This document shows positions 1 to 8,998 of a stretch of DNA of 64,000 nt, one piece after another. The notes under the pieces were generated by a model. That model made no database searches, had not been told where the DNA came from, and saw only the letters and a program-made list of their open reading frames with translations. The translations under genes were made by a program, and so were the position numbers. Numbering within the stretch: position 1 is the stretch's first letter; the number at the start of each line of letters is the position of its first letter. Source of the DNA: Friedmanniella luteola (GTDB lineage Bacteria > Actinomycetota > Actinomycetes > Propionibacteriales > Propionibacteriaceae); NCBI RefSeq assembly GCF_900105065.1, contig NZ_LT629749.1:62001-126000 (forward strand). Reading direction: 5' to 3'.

Positions 1-96
1 ACCAGCGGTGGGCTGCTCGTCGTCGGGGAGATCCCGGGGGCGCCGGTCGTCGGCGAGGTGGTGGCCGCCGGGCCGCACCCGCTGGTCGTGCGCTGA
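1..96 (+). CDS. selD: C-terminal end of probable selenide, water dikinase (partial)
   Basis: Only the last 31 codons are in the window, in frame from base 1 to a TGA at 94-96. The peptide begins TSGGLLV and continues with GEVV about ten residues further on. TSGGLL followed by a short glycine and valine-rich tail is typical of the C-terminus of SelD in the AIR-synthase fold, which makes selenophosphate from selenide and ATP. Related PurM-fold proteins share parts of this motif, so the call is tentative. It is strengthened by the selenocysteine UGA in the formate dehydrogenase gene about 8 kb away, which needs SelD. Confidence 0.5.
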   Translation, partial: TSGGLLVVGEIPGAPVVGEVVAAGPHPLVVR

Positions 97-112
97 CCCG
101 GGGACGCCGAGC

Positions 113-922
113 GTGCCCGAGGGCCACACGCTGCACCGGCTCGCCGGTGAGCTGCAGGAGCTGGTGGGCGAGCGGGTGTCGGCCGCCTCACCGCAGGGCC
201 GGTTCCCGGCCGCGGCGGTCGACGGGGCGGTCGTCGCCGCCGTCGAGGCGTACGGCAAGCACCTGCTGGTGGACCTGGCGGAGCACCCCACGGTGCACGT
301 GCACCTCGGGATGCGGGGCAAGCTGCTGCGCTTCGCCCCCGTCACCGGGGCGCCGATGCCTCAGGTCCGGCTCCGGCTGGCCACGGCGGACGTGGCCTGG
401 GACCTGATCGCCCCCAGCACCTGCGAGCCGCTCGACGCGGCCGGCCGGGAGCGGCTGCTCGCCGGGCTGGGTCCCGACCCCCTGCGCGCCGGCCCCCTGC
501 ACCCCGACATCTTGCCCCGGGGCGCCGACGCGGCCGAGGCCCGCCGCCGGCTCCGGGCCTCCCGCGGGAGCGTCGGTGTCGCGCTGATGGACCAGTCGGT
601 GCTGGCCGGGGTGGGCAACGTCTTCCGGGCCGAGATCCTGCACGCGCTGCGGATCGCCCCCGAGCGGCCGGCGTCGCGGGTCAGCGACACGGAGTTCGAC
701 GCGCTCTGGTCCGGGCTGGCGGCGATGATGGGCCAGGCCGTCGAGGACGGCCGGATCATCACCGTGGACGTCCCCGCCGGTGAGGACCGGCTGGCCGTGC
801 CGGAGGCCGTCTCCCGCCGGGTCTACAGGCGCGACGCGTGCGCCGACTGCGGGACGCCGGTCGTCACCACGACCCTGCAGGGGCGGACGTCCTACGCCTG
901 CCCGCGCTGCCAGCCCGACTGA
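113..922 (+). CDS. nei2: Fpg/Nei family DNA glycosylase, Nei2-type endonuclease VIII
   Basis: A 269-residue base-excision repair glycosylase/AP lyase for oxidised bases. The GTG at 113 is chosen because, after processing, it puts the catalytic Pro and Glu of the PEGHT motif at the N-terminus, as the family requires; upstream in-frame sequence overlaps the previous gene. A conserved Lys lies in the GKHLL segment, the helix-two-turn-helix region includes GVGNVFRAEIL, and a C-terminal zinc finger carries four cysteines (CADC and CPRC). PEGHT rather than PELPE points to the Nei side of the family. It sits 16 nt after the selD-like gene. Confidence 0.9.
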   Translation: MPEGHTLHRLAGELQELVGERVSAASPQGRFPAAAVDGAVVAAVEAYGKHLLVDLAEHPTVHVHLGMRGKLLRFAPVTGAPMPQVRLRLATADVAWDLIAPSTCEPLDAAGRERLLAGLGPDPLRAGPLHPDILPRGADAAEARRRLRASRGSVGVALMDQSVLAGVGNVFRAEILHALRIAPERPASRVSDTEFDALWSGLAAMMGQAVEDGRIITVDVPAGEDRLAVPEAVSRRVYRRDACADCGTPVVTTTLQGRTSYACPRCQPD

Positions 923-958
923 GACCGTGACCCCGAGACCGCTCCACCGAGGACCGTG

Positions 959-1606
959 ATGCAGACCTTCGTCCCCTTCGTCGACTTCGTGGAGTCGGCG
1001 CGCGCGCTCGACACCAAGCGGCTGGGCAAGCAGCGCGTCGAGGTGATCCAGATCGTCCGGGCGCTGACCGTGCCCGGCTACGCCTGGAAGTCGCACCCGG
1101 CCGTGCTGATGTGGCAGGGCTACGAGGAGGCGCTCGGCCGGTACGGGCTCGCCATGTGCGAGGTGTGGCTCGAGCGCGGCTTCGGCGACACCTGCGCCGC
1201 GACGATCGCGGCCGACCTGGCCACCTTCGGCGTCCCGCACATCCGCTCGGAGGCGGAGCTGCGGGAGGCCGGCCTGCTGCCGCCGTGGCTGTTCGACGAC
1301 GCCGTCCGGGAGAGCCACCGGTCGGCGCTCGTCCGCAAGGAGCCGGCGTTCTACCGCGCCTCGTTCCCCGACGTGCGGCCCGACCTCGAGTACGTCTGGC
1401 CGGTCCGCTCGCCCGCCGTCGTCGAGCGCGAGGAGAAGCAGCGCCAGAACGCCCTCAAGCGCCGGGAGCGGGCGGAGCAGAAGATCCTCGCCGAGCTGGC
1501 CGCCGCCCAGCGGAAGCGCAGTGCCGCGGCCAAGAAGGCGGCCAGGACCCGCGCCGCCAACGCCGCGGCCAGGAAGCGCGCGGCAGCGTCCGAGCCGGAC
1601 GCCTGA
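959..1606 (+). CDS. MSMEG_6728 family / pyrimidine-dimer-glycosylase-like protein
   Basis: A 215-residue protein whose N-terminal 150 residues start MQTFVPFVDF and include LDTKRLGKQRVE and HPAVLMWQGY, the signature of the MSMEG_6728 family related to Pyr_excise (T4 endonuclease V-like) proteins. The biochemical role in actinobacteria is not settled. The last 60 residues are Lys, Arg and Ala-rich, probably helical and nucleic-acid binding. ATG 959 is preferred over the adjacent GTG 956 because GAGGA lies 6 nt upstream of the ATG. It follows nei2 closely, suggesting a shared DNA-repair context. Confidence 0.75.
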   Translation: MQTFVPFVDFVESARALDTKRLGKQRVEVIQIVRALTVPGYAWKSHPAVLMWQGYEEALGRYGLAMCEVWLERGFGDTCAATIAADLATFGVPHIRSEAELREAGLLPPWLFDDAVRESHRSALVRKEPAFYRASFPDVRPDLEYVWPVRSPAVVEREEKQRQNALKRRERAEQKILAELAAAQRKRSAAAKKAARTRAANAAARKRAAASEPDA

Positions 1607-1628
1607 GAACGCCGGATGCGCACGCCCC

Positions 1629-1670
1629 CCCGTGGCCCGAGCCGGTCTCCCGACCGGCTCAGGCCACGGG
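1629..1670. terminator. Bidirectional hairpin terminator between convergent genes
   Basis: A 17-bp stem with one C/A mismatch: CCCGTGGCC (1629-1637) pairs with GGCCACGGG (1662-1670), and GAGCCGGT pairs with ACCGGCTC around a CTCCCG loop. It lies between the stop codons of two convergent genes, where a shared terminator is expected. There is no clear U-tract, as is usual in high-GC actinobacteria. Confidence 0.75.
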
Positions 1671-1684
1671 CCATCCCCCGGCGG

Positions 1685-2998
1685 TCAGCGGCGCGAGGAG
1701 GCTCCCAGGCTGCCCTCGGAGGCGTCGGTCCGGGTCCGGGGCAGCCGGGTCACCAGCGGCAGCACGATCGCGACCAGCGCGATGATCCCGATGGTGGTGT
1801 AGGCGGTCGTGTAGTTCTTGTCCCCGCCGATGAGCGCAGCAGCGATCAGCGGCCCGACGACGCCGCCGAGGCTCCAGCCGATCAGCATCAGGCCGTAGAT
1901 GGCGCCGGCGTTCTTGACGCCGAAGAAGTCGCCCGCGGTGGCCGGCATGGTGCCGAAGGCGCCGCCGTAGCAGAGGTAGACGACGGCGCAGAGGACGAAG
2001 AACAGCAGCGCGTTGTGGACGTGCGGGATGAGCAGGAGGCAGACGCCCTCGAGGGCCAGGATCGCGATGAAGGTGGGCATCCGGCCGATCCGTCCGGAGA
2101 TGGCGGCCCAGAAGATCCGGCCCGCCCCGTTGAACAGCCCCAGGAAGCCCACGGCGCTGGCGGCAGCCAGGGCCGTGTACCCCGCGATGTCGGTGAAGCT
2201 GGCCGCGGCCTGGGAGATGAAGGAGATGCCGGCGAGCACGGCGAGGGTGAGGATGGCCGTCAGCGCGTACCACTGCCAGGTGCGCAGGGCCTCGCCCTGG
2301 GTGTAGTCCCGGCCGCTGTCGACGACCTTGCCGCTGGTGGCGGGCTCGTAGCCGGGCACGGTGTAGCCCTCGGGCGGGTTGCGGAAGAACAGGGCTCCGG
2401 CGACCGAGAACACCAGGTAGGCGATTCCCAGGGGCAGGAAGACCGAGGTCGGCTCGTCCGGGCTCCGCCGCACCAGCGCCTGCGCGATCGGGGCGGTGAT
2501 GACGGCGCCGAACCCGAAGCCGCCGACGGCGAGGCCGGTGATCAGCCCGCGCTTGTCGGGGAACCACTTCTGCAGCATGGCGATCGGCACGATGTAGGCC
2601 AGGCCGAGACCGAAGCCCGCCAGCACGCCGTAGCCGAGGACCAGCAGCCAGAGCTGGTCCGCGTCGCGGGCGAAGGACGCGACGATCACGCCCAGGCCGT
2701 AGACCACGGCGCCGATGACCGCGACGGTGCGCGGGCCGCGGCGGTCCTGGATGCGCCCGCCGAGGTAGGTGCCGATGAAGATCATCCCGATGGCGACCTC
2801 GAACGGGACGGTGGCCTCGGGCTTGCTCAGCTGCCAGGGCTCGGCCTTCTGCAGCGCGGAGCTGAAGACGCTCCAGGCGTAGACGGCGCCCAGCGACAGC
2901 TGCAGCAGCAGCGCGGCGATGACCAGCCCCCAGCGGCCCTTCGTGGGGTTGTCGCCGGCGGTGCCGGTCCTGGTTCCAGCGTTGGCGGCGGTGCTCAT
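1685..2998 (-). CDS. OFA-family MFS transporter (formate/oxalate-type)
   Basis: A 437-residue protein with about 12 membrane segments, recognisable as the oxalate/formate antiporter branch of the major facilitator superfamily: LGAVYAWSVF in TM1, FIGTYLGGRIQDRRGPR in the TM2-3 loop, and GFGLGLAYI followed by KWFPDKRGL. The start is the ATG at 2998 (MSTAANAG); frame further upstream runs into the neighbouring gene. It is the last gene of the formate dehydrogenase operon, 7 nt after the NrfD gene, so transport of formate or a related carboxylate is a reasonable inference. The substrate is not visible in the sequence. Confidence 0.85.
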   Translation of the reverse strand: MSTAANAGTRTGTAGDNPTKGRWGLVIAALLLQLSLGAVYAWSVFSSALQKAEPWQLSKPEATVPFEVAIGMIFIGTYLGGRIQDRRGPRTVAVIGAVVYGLGVIVASFARDADQLWLLVLGYGVLAGFGLGLAYIVPIAMLQKWFPDKRGLITGLAVGGFGFGAVITAPIAQALVRRSPDEPTSVFLPLGIAYLVFSVAGALFFRNPPEGYTVPGYEPATSGKVVDSGRDYTQGEALRTWQWYALTAILTLAVLAGISFISQAAASFTDIAGYTALAAASAVGFLGLFNGAGRIFWAAISGRIGRMPTFIAILALEGVCLLLIPHVHNALLFFVLCAVVYLCYGGAFGTMPATAGDFFGVKNAGAIYGLMLIGWSLGGVVGPLIAAALIGGDKNYTTAYTTIGIIALVAIVLPLVTRLPRTRTDASEGSLGASSRR

Positions 2999-3005
2999 GA
3001 AGCTC

Positions 3006-4316
3006 CTAGGTGGTGGGCGGGGCGGCGTCGGCGTCCCGGGCGGCGGCTTCCGCTGCCCGGCGCCGGTCGAGCCGCTCCCGCTGCGGGACGATCGTGTACT
3101 TGGGGTCGTGGACGGACGCGGGCCCGGCCTCGAAGACGCCGAACCGGGTGCAGGCCGAGGCGGCCAGCAGGGCCACACCCGAGAGGCCGGCACCGACCCG
3201 GCTCCGGCGACCGACCAGCAGCGCGCCGAGGGCGCCGGCGGCGGTCAGCACCTTGCTGGCGGTCATCAGCCGACCCGGGGTCCCGGTGTGCAGCACCTCG
3301 GCCGACAGCCCCATCGAGTGCTCCATCCGGTGCTCGACGGCCAGCTCGACCGCCGCGCCGGCGACGGCGAAGAGCCGGGCGGGCCCGGACTCCGACAGCG
3401 GGGACAGCAGCATGCCCAGCCCGCCGGACGCCGCGGCGGCGGAACCGACGAAGACGAAGGGGAGCTCGCGGTGCGCGTCGTGCCACGCCGGGGTGGAGGT
3501 GTTGGTCAGCAGCACGGCGGTGTAGGACGCCACCCCGGGCGCGAAGGCGGCGGCGGCCAGGCCGGCGGGGCGGGCGGCCCAGTCGAGCAGCGTGCTGAGG
3601 ATCCCGAAGCGGACCGGCAGCAGCTTGGCCACCTCGGCCGCCCCGGCGACGACGGCGCCCGGGCCGTAGGCGGTGAGGATCCAGGTGCCGACCGACATCG
3701 GCGACGTCGGCTTGAACACCCGGAGCATGTTGAGGAACCGCTCGGGCCGACCGAGGTCGGCCACCAGGGCGGCGAGGCTGACGCTGATCGCCCCGGTGGC
3801 ACTGATCCGGGCCGCGCGTCGCAGGGTCGGCCGTCCGGTCAGGTCCGCGCCGGCGGCCAGCAGCGACGAGCCGCCGGCGATGCCGCCCATGAAGAGGTAC
3901 AGCGGGATCGCCGTCTCCCAGGGGGCGGCCTTGACGACCGGGCGGCCGTAGTAGGAGGTGAAGGTCGCGTCCGGGACCATCTGCTCCTCGGCACGGCGCT
4001 TGCGTCGACCCCCGCCGCCGCGGCGCCGCGAGCCGTCGCCCGGCGGGGTCCCGCGGCCGGCGTCGCTGACCTGACCGGCCCCGTGCTCCTGGCCGCCCCG
4101 CAGGTGCTCGCCGACGCGCGGGCTCTGGCCGGGTCCGGCGCTGCCCCGGTCGCCGCCAGCGGTGCGCTCAGCCGTGGCGGCCGCGCTGGTCCCGCCGGCC
4201 GACCCCGGGATCGCACTGATGTCGTCGGCGGTGTTCTTCGGACCGTCCTCGTTGATGTCCGGGTTGGCGGCCGAGCCGACGGCCTGCTCGCCCTTCTCGT
4301 ACTCCCCGGTGCTCAT
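3006..4316 (-). CDS. nrfD: NrfD/PsrC-type membrane anchor subunit of formate dehydrogenase
   Basis: A 436-residue polytopic protein. Residues 1 to about 115 are a hydrophilic Gly, Arg and Glu-rich extension of low complexity. The NrfD (polysulfide reductase) domain then begins at TSYYGRPVVKAAPWE, with about eight membrane helices. The family passes electrons between an iron-sulfur partner and quinone. The start ATG overlaps the stop of the iron-sulfur subunit by 4 bp (ATGA), indicating translational coupling. The long N-terminal extension is unusual for the family. Confidence 0.88.
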   Translation of the reverse strand: MSTGEYEKGEQAVGSAANPDINEDGPKNTADDISAIPGSAGGTSAAATAERTAGGDRGSAGPGQSPRVGEHLRGGQEHGAGQVSDAGRGTPPGDGSRRRGGGGRRKRRAEEQMVPDATFTSYYGRPVVKAAPWETAIPLYLFMGGIAGGSSLLAAGADLTGRPTLRRAARISATGAISVSLAALVADLGRPERFLNMLRVFKPTSPMSVGTWILTAYGPGAVVAGAAEVAKLLPVRFGILSTLLDWAARPAGLAAAAFAPGVASYTAVLLTNTSTPAWHDAHRELPFVFVGSAAAASGGLGMLLSPLSESGPARLFAVAGAAVELAVEHRMEHSMGLSAEVLHTGTPGRLMTASKVLTAAGALGALLVGRRSRVGAGLSGVALLAASACTRFGVFEAGPASVHDPKYTIVPQRERLDRRRAAEAAARDADAAPPTT

Positions 4317-5467
4317 CGACGGGCCCCGGTGAAGGCGACGGCGGCCGCCGCCAGCAGCCCCAGGGCGGCCAGCCCGGCGTGCTTCCACATCCGCGGCAGG
4401 TCGGCGGTCGTGACGATGGGGTCGGGCGGGAAGCCGTAGACCTCGGGCTCGTCCAGCAGCAGGAAGAACGCCCCGGCCCCGCCGACGCCGCCTTCCGGGT
4501 CCTCGGCGTAGAGCTGGGCGTTCATGACCCCGGCGGCCTGCAGGTCCGCGACCCGCTTCTCGGCCCGCTCGCGGAGCTCGTCCACGTCGCCGAACTGGAT
4601 CGACTGGGTCGGGCACGCCTTGGCGCAGGCCGGGACCTGGTCGTCGAGCAGCCGGTCGTAGCACAGCGTACACTTCTGGGCGATGCCGGCGTTCTTCGTC
4701 GTCGGCTTGTCGGAGTGGCCGAACAGCGGGGCCTTCTCACCGATCCGCCGGTCGATGACGCCGAACGGGCAGCCCGCGACGCAGTAACCGCAGCCGTTGC
4801 AGATGTCGTCCTGCACGACGACGGTGCCGAACTCGGTGCGGAACAGCGCGCCCGTCGGGCAGACGTCGAGGCAGCCGGCGTTGGTGCAGTGCTTGCAGAC
4901 GTTGGACGCCATCAGCCAGCGGAAGTCGGTCCGCTCACCGGCGTCCGGGGAGGCGCTGGGCAGGTCGAACGCCGGCATCCCGAGGTCGACCATGCCCTGG
5001 GCGCCCTGCCCCGGGCCCTGGGCCAGCCGGAGGGCGTCCAGGGGGTTGCCCTCGACCATCTCCTTCAGCGACACGTCGGGCCCGAGCACCGTCTCCGGCA
5101 CGCCGATGGTGATGCCGTTGTCCTGGTTCCCCAGCGGCTTGCGCTGCTCGATGAACTCGACGTGGCGCCAGGTGCTCGCGCCCAGCGCGCCGGTGTTGTC
5201 GTAGGAGCTCCCGAGCAGCTCGTAGATGCCGTCCTGCGGCACCCCGTTCCACTCCTTGCAGGCCACCTCGCAGGCCTTGCAGCCGATGCAGATCGAGGTG
5301 TCGGTGAAGAAGCCCTTGCGCGGCGGCGGGGCCTCCCACCCGGCGTGCGCGGCCGGACCGGAGGGACCCGCCGAGGTGAAGGCCTGGTCGAGCCCGAGGT
5401 GCCCGTCGCCCGGGTCGGCGTGGCTGTGGCCGGTGCCCTGGTGGGCGGGATCGCCGTACGGGCTCAT
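4313..5467 (-). CDS. fdhB: Formate dehydrogenase iron-sulfur (ferredoxin-like) subunit
   Basis: A 384-residue electron-transfer subunit with four cysteine motifs for [4Fe-4S] clusters: CIGCKACEVAC, CKHCTNAGCLDVC, CNGCGYCVAGC and the split CTLC...CAKAC. The N-terminal 50 residues are His, Gly and Pro-rich. The end is hydrophobic (HAGLAALGLLAAAAVAF), giving a C-terminal membrane anchor as in FDH-N beta subunits. Its ATG overlaps the stop of the catalytic subunit by 4 bp and its stop overlaps the NrfD start by 4 bp. It carries electrons from the molybdenum/tungsten subunit to NrfD. Confidence 0.93.
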   Translation of the reverse strand: MSPYGDPAHQGTGHSHADPGDGHLGLDQAFTSAGPSGPAAHAGWEAPPPRKGFFTDTSICIGCKACEVACKEWNGVPQDGIYELLGSSYDNTGALGASTWRHVEFIEQRKPLGNQDNGITIGVPETVLGPDVSLKEMVEGNPLDALRLAQGPGQGAQGMVDLGMPAFDLPSASPDAGERTDFRWLMASNVCKHCTNAGCLDVCPTGALFRTEFGTVVVQDDICNGCGYCVAGCPFGVIDRRIGEKAPLFGHSDKPTTKNAGIAQKCTLCYDRLLDDQVPACAKACPTQSIQFGDVDELRERAEKRVADLQAAGVMNAQLYAEDPEGGVGGAGAFFLLLDEPEVYGFPPDPIVTTADLPRMWKHAGLAALGLLAAAAVAFTGARR

Positions 5468-8400
5468 GAGGTTCCGTCCTCGCTCTGGGGGTTCAGGTAC
5501 TGGCCGCTCGGGGCGTGACCTTCGGCGACCTGGCCCTGCGAGGAGTGGCCGTGGTCCCCGTCGCGGCTGGCGTGCTTGCCGTCCGCACCCTCGGGTGGCG
5601 TCCGCTGCTGGTTGCCGGTCGCAAGCGTGACGTGGGCCCGCTCCCGGTGGGCGGCGACGTAGTCCAGCAGCGCGGCGCCGCGGGGGCGCCGACCCGGCTG
5701 GATGTCGCAGGAACCGACCTTCGTCTCCTGGATGTGCACGTTCGGGTCGAGCGTGACGCCGAAGAGGTCGTTGGCGGAGTCCCCGGTGACCAGGGCGTCG
5801 CTCCCGACGCCCCAGTGGTACGGCAGCCCGATCTGGTGGATCGTCTTGCCGCCGGCCCGCAGCGGGGCCACCCGCTCGGTGACCAGCACCTTGGCCTCGA
5901 TCGCCGTCCGGGCGCTGATGATCGTCGCCCAGCCGTTGTTCACCAGGCCGCGCTCCCGGGCCAGCTCCGGGGAGACCTCGCAGAAGAACTCCGGTTGGAG
6001 CTCGGCCAGGTGGGACTGCCAGCGGCTCATGCCGCCCGCGGTGTGGTGCTCGGTCAACCGGTAGGTGGTGAACACGTAGGGGTAGAGCTCCGAGCCGGGC
6101 TCGTCCCCCGAGGGGTTCTGCAGGTTGTCCTGGCGCGGGAAGAGCTCGCGGGTCGGGTTGGACTGCTGCCGCGACATCGGGTTGCTGATGGGCGACTCCT
6201 GCGGCTCGTAGTGCACCGGCAGGGGGCCGTCGAGCAGCCCGCTGGGCGCGTAGAGCCAGCCCTTCCCGTCCGCCTGCATGATGAACGGGTCGTCCCCGGC
6301 CAGCCCGGCCGGACCGGACGCGCCCTTCGGCGGCCGGTAGGAGGGAGCCTTGCCGACCTCGAAGTCCGGGACGTCGTGCCCGGTCCACTTCTGCTGCTCC
6401 TCGTCCCACCAGACGTAGGCCTTGCGCTCGCTCCAGGGCTTGCCGTCCGGGTCCGCCGCCGCGCGGTTGTAGAGGATCCGGCGGTTCATCGGCCAGGCCC
6501 AGCCCCACTCGGGCGCGACCCAGGACTGCTCGCGGCCAGGCTTGCGCCGCATCGACTGGTTCACCCCGTCGGCGTAGACGCCGGTGTAGATCCAGCAACC
6601 GCCGCTGGTGGTGCCGTCCGGCTTCATCTCGTTGAAGGTGTTGAGCATCTGGCCGGCCTTCTCCCCGGCCAGGTGGTAGCCGTTGATCTCGCGCAGCACG
6701 GCGTCGGCCGAGATCTCCCCGGACTCGTCCAGCGGGTAGTCCCACGTCAGGTCGAGGATCGGGCGGTCGCGCTCGTCGGTCGAGCCGGCCAGCCGGGCAC
6801 GGATCTTCTGACCCAGCAGGTAGAAGAACTCCAGCTCGCTCTGCGCGTCACCGGGCGGGTCGACCGCCTTGTGGTGCCACTGCAGCATCCGCTGGGTCTG
6901 GGTGAACGTGCCGCCCTTCTCCACGTGCGCCGCCGCCGGGAAGAAGAAGACCTCGGTGTCGATCTCGTCGGTCTTCAGCTCGCCCGTCTCGATCTCCGGG
7001 CCGTCCTTCCAGAACGTCGCCGACTCGATCATGTTCAGGTCCCGGACCACCAGCCACTTCAGGTGGGACAGGCCCATCCGCTGCATCTTCCCGTGCGCCG
7101 AGCCGACGGCCGGGTTCTGGCCCAGCAGGAAGTAGCCGTCGATCTCGTCCCGCAGCATCGACATCACGGTCGCGTAGGTGCCGTGGTCGCCGGTCAGCTT
7201 CGGGATGTAGGAGAACGCGTAGTCGTTCTCCTCGGTCGCGGCGTCACCCCACCAGGCCTTGAGCAGGTTGACGGTGTAGGTCTTGGCGTTGACCCAGAAG
7301 CCCTTCTGGTCGGGGCTCGCGATCTCCGCGACGTACTCGTCGAGGGAGTCGTGCGGTCCGGCCTTCGGCATCGGCAGGTAGCCGGGCAGCAGGTTGAACA
7401 GGGTCGGGATGTCGGTCGAGCCCTGGATGCTGGCGTGGCCGCGCAGCGCGAGGATCCCGCCGCCCGGACGGCCCATGTTGCCCAGCAGCAGCTGGATGAT
7501 GGCCGAGCCGCGGATGTACTGCACACCCACGGTGTGGTGCGTCCAGCCGACCGAGTAGACCCACGTGGTGGTGCGCTCGCGGCCGCTGTTCTCGGTCACC
7601 GCCTCGCACACCTCGAGCAGCTGCTCGGGGCTGATGCCGCAGGTCTCCTGCACCATCTCCGGGGTGTAGCGGGCGTAGTGCCGCTTCAGCACCTGGAAGA
7701 CCGAGCGGGGGTGCTGCAGGGTCTCGTCCCGCTTGATGTTGCTCGGGTCCATGGCGGCACCGTGGCCGCCCAGCTCGTGGCCGGCGCCCCGGCTGCTCTC
7801 GGACTCCGTGCCCTCGTCACCCGCGCCGCTGCTGCTGTCGCTGGCCGTGGCGTCGTCCTGGCCCTCGTAGGACCAGCTGGTGGTGTCGTAGGTGCCGGTC
7901 TCGGGGTCGTAGCCGGAGAAGACGCCGTCGAGGTCGTCTGCGTCGACGAAGTCCTCGCTGACCAGCGTGGCCGCGTTCGTGTAGGCGAGCACGTACTCGT
8001 GGAAGTACTTCTCGTTGCTGAGGATGTAGTTGATGACGGCGCCGAGGAAGACGATGTCGCTGCCGGCCCGGATCGGGACGTGCGTGTCCGCCACGGCCGA
8101 CGTGCGCGTGAAGCGCGGGTCGATGTGGATGACCTTGGCCCCCCGGGCCTTCGCCTCCATCACCCACTGGAACCCCACGGGATGGCACTCGGCCATGTTG
8201 GAGCCCTGGATGACGATGCAGTCAGCCTTCTGGAGGTCCTGCAGGAAGCCGGTGGCGCCGCCACGGCCGAACGAGGCTCCCAGACTGGGAACCGTCGCAC
8301 TGTGTCAAATACGGGCCTGGTTCTCGATCTGTATGGCGCCCAGCGCGGTGAAGAGCTTCTTGATCAGGTAGTTCTCTTCGTTGTCCAGGGTCGCGCCGCC

Positions 8401-8874
8401 CAGGGCGGCGATCCCCATCGTCCGGCGCACCGGACGACCCTCGGCGTCGGTGTCCTGCCAGCGTTGGCGGCGGGACTCGACCATCCGGTCGGCGATCATG
8501 TCGGTGGCCTCGTCGACGCCGATCTTCTCCCAGGAGGTGCTTCGGGGGCGGCGGTAGAGCATCGTCGTGGCCCGGCCCGGGGCGTTCACGAGCTGCTCGC
8601 TGGCCGACCCCTTCGGGCACAGGCGCCCGCGGGAGACGGGCGAGTCCGGGTCGCCCTCGATCTGGACCACGTGCTCGTCCTTCACGAACACCCGCTGCCC
8701 GCAACCCACGGCGCAGTAGGGGCAGACGCTCTGCACGACGCGGTCAGCCGTCTTGGTGCGCGGCGTCAGGTTGCGGGTGCGCTCCGACTGCACGGCCGAG
8801 CCACGGCCGAGCGGGTCCTTGCCGGTGAGCTGCCGGAGCACCGGCCACTCGAGGAATGTCTTGCGGATGTCCAT
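5464..8874 (-). CDS. fdhA: Selenocysteine-containing formate dehydrogenase catalytic subunit (UGA = Sec190)
   Basis: The molybdopterin subunit that oxidises formate to CO2. It reads as one 1136-residue protein only if the in-frame TGA at 8305-8307 is decoded as selenocysteine: NQARI, then U, then HSATVPSLGASFGRG. That matches the FdnG-type active site, where Sec follows NQARI and is followed by His. The N-terminal [4Fe-4S] ligands are C51, C54, C58 and C86. Homology continues without shift to the C-terminus. The ATG at 8874 has GGAGG 6 nt upstream. No twin-arginine signal is visible, so the subunit may face the cytoplasm. Residues about 338-374 are a Ser, Gly and Asp-rich insertion. The operon continues with fdhB, nrfD and an OFA transporter. 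Confidence 0.95.
8272..8297 (-). promoter_or_regulatory. Bacterial SECIS-like hairpin downstream of the Sec UGA
   Basis: On the mRNA strand, 7 nt after the UGA, the sequence folds as CGA, a bulged C, GGUUCCC, loop AGUCU, GGGAGCC, UCG. The stem is 3 plus 7 bp with one U-G pair. The small apical loop contains GU, as in the E. coli fdhF SECIS recognised by SelB. The hairpin is also coding sequence, as in other bacterial SECIS elements. Its position and loop support recoding rather than termination. SelB binding is inferred. Confidence 0.8.
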
Positions 8875-8998
8875 TCTCGCCTCCAGGTGCACCTTAACCC
8901 CGCCTGAGCCCGGCGGGACGCCGGTGGCCCGGAGCGGCGCCGGACCCGCGTCGGGTGGGCTGCCGGGCCGGACCGGGGCGGTGCTGCATCATCGACGT

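Noticed and set aside
8305-8307. A frameshift or nonsense mutation splitting the FDH gene
   Set aside because: Frame is unchanged across the TGA, the residue context is the Sec site of FdnG-type enzymes, and a SECIS-like hairpin follows.
5515-8907. An 1130-codon plus-strand frame
   Set aside because: Antisense to fdhA with no recognisable domain; a shadow frame.
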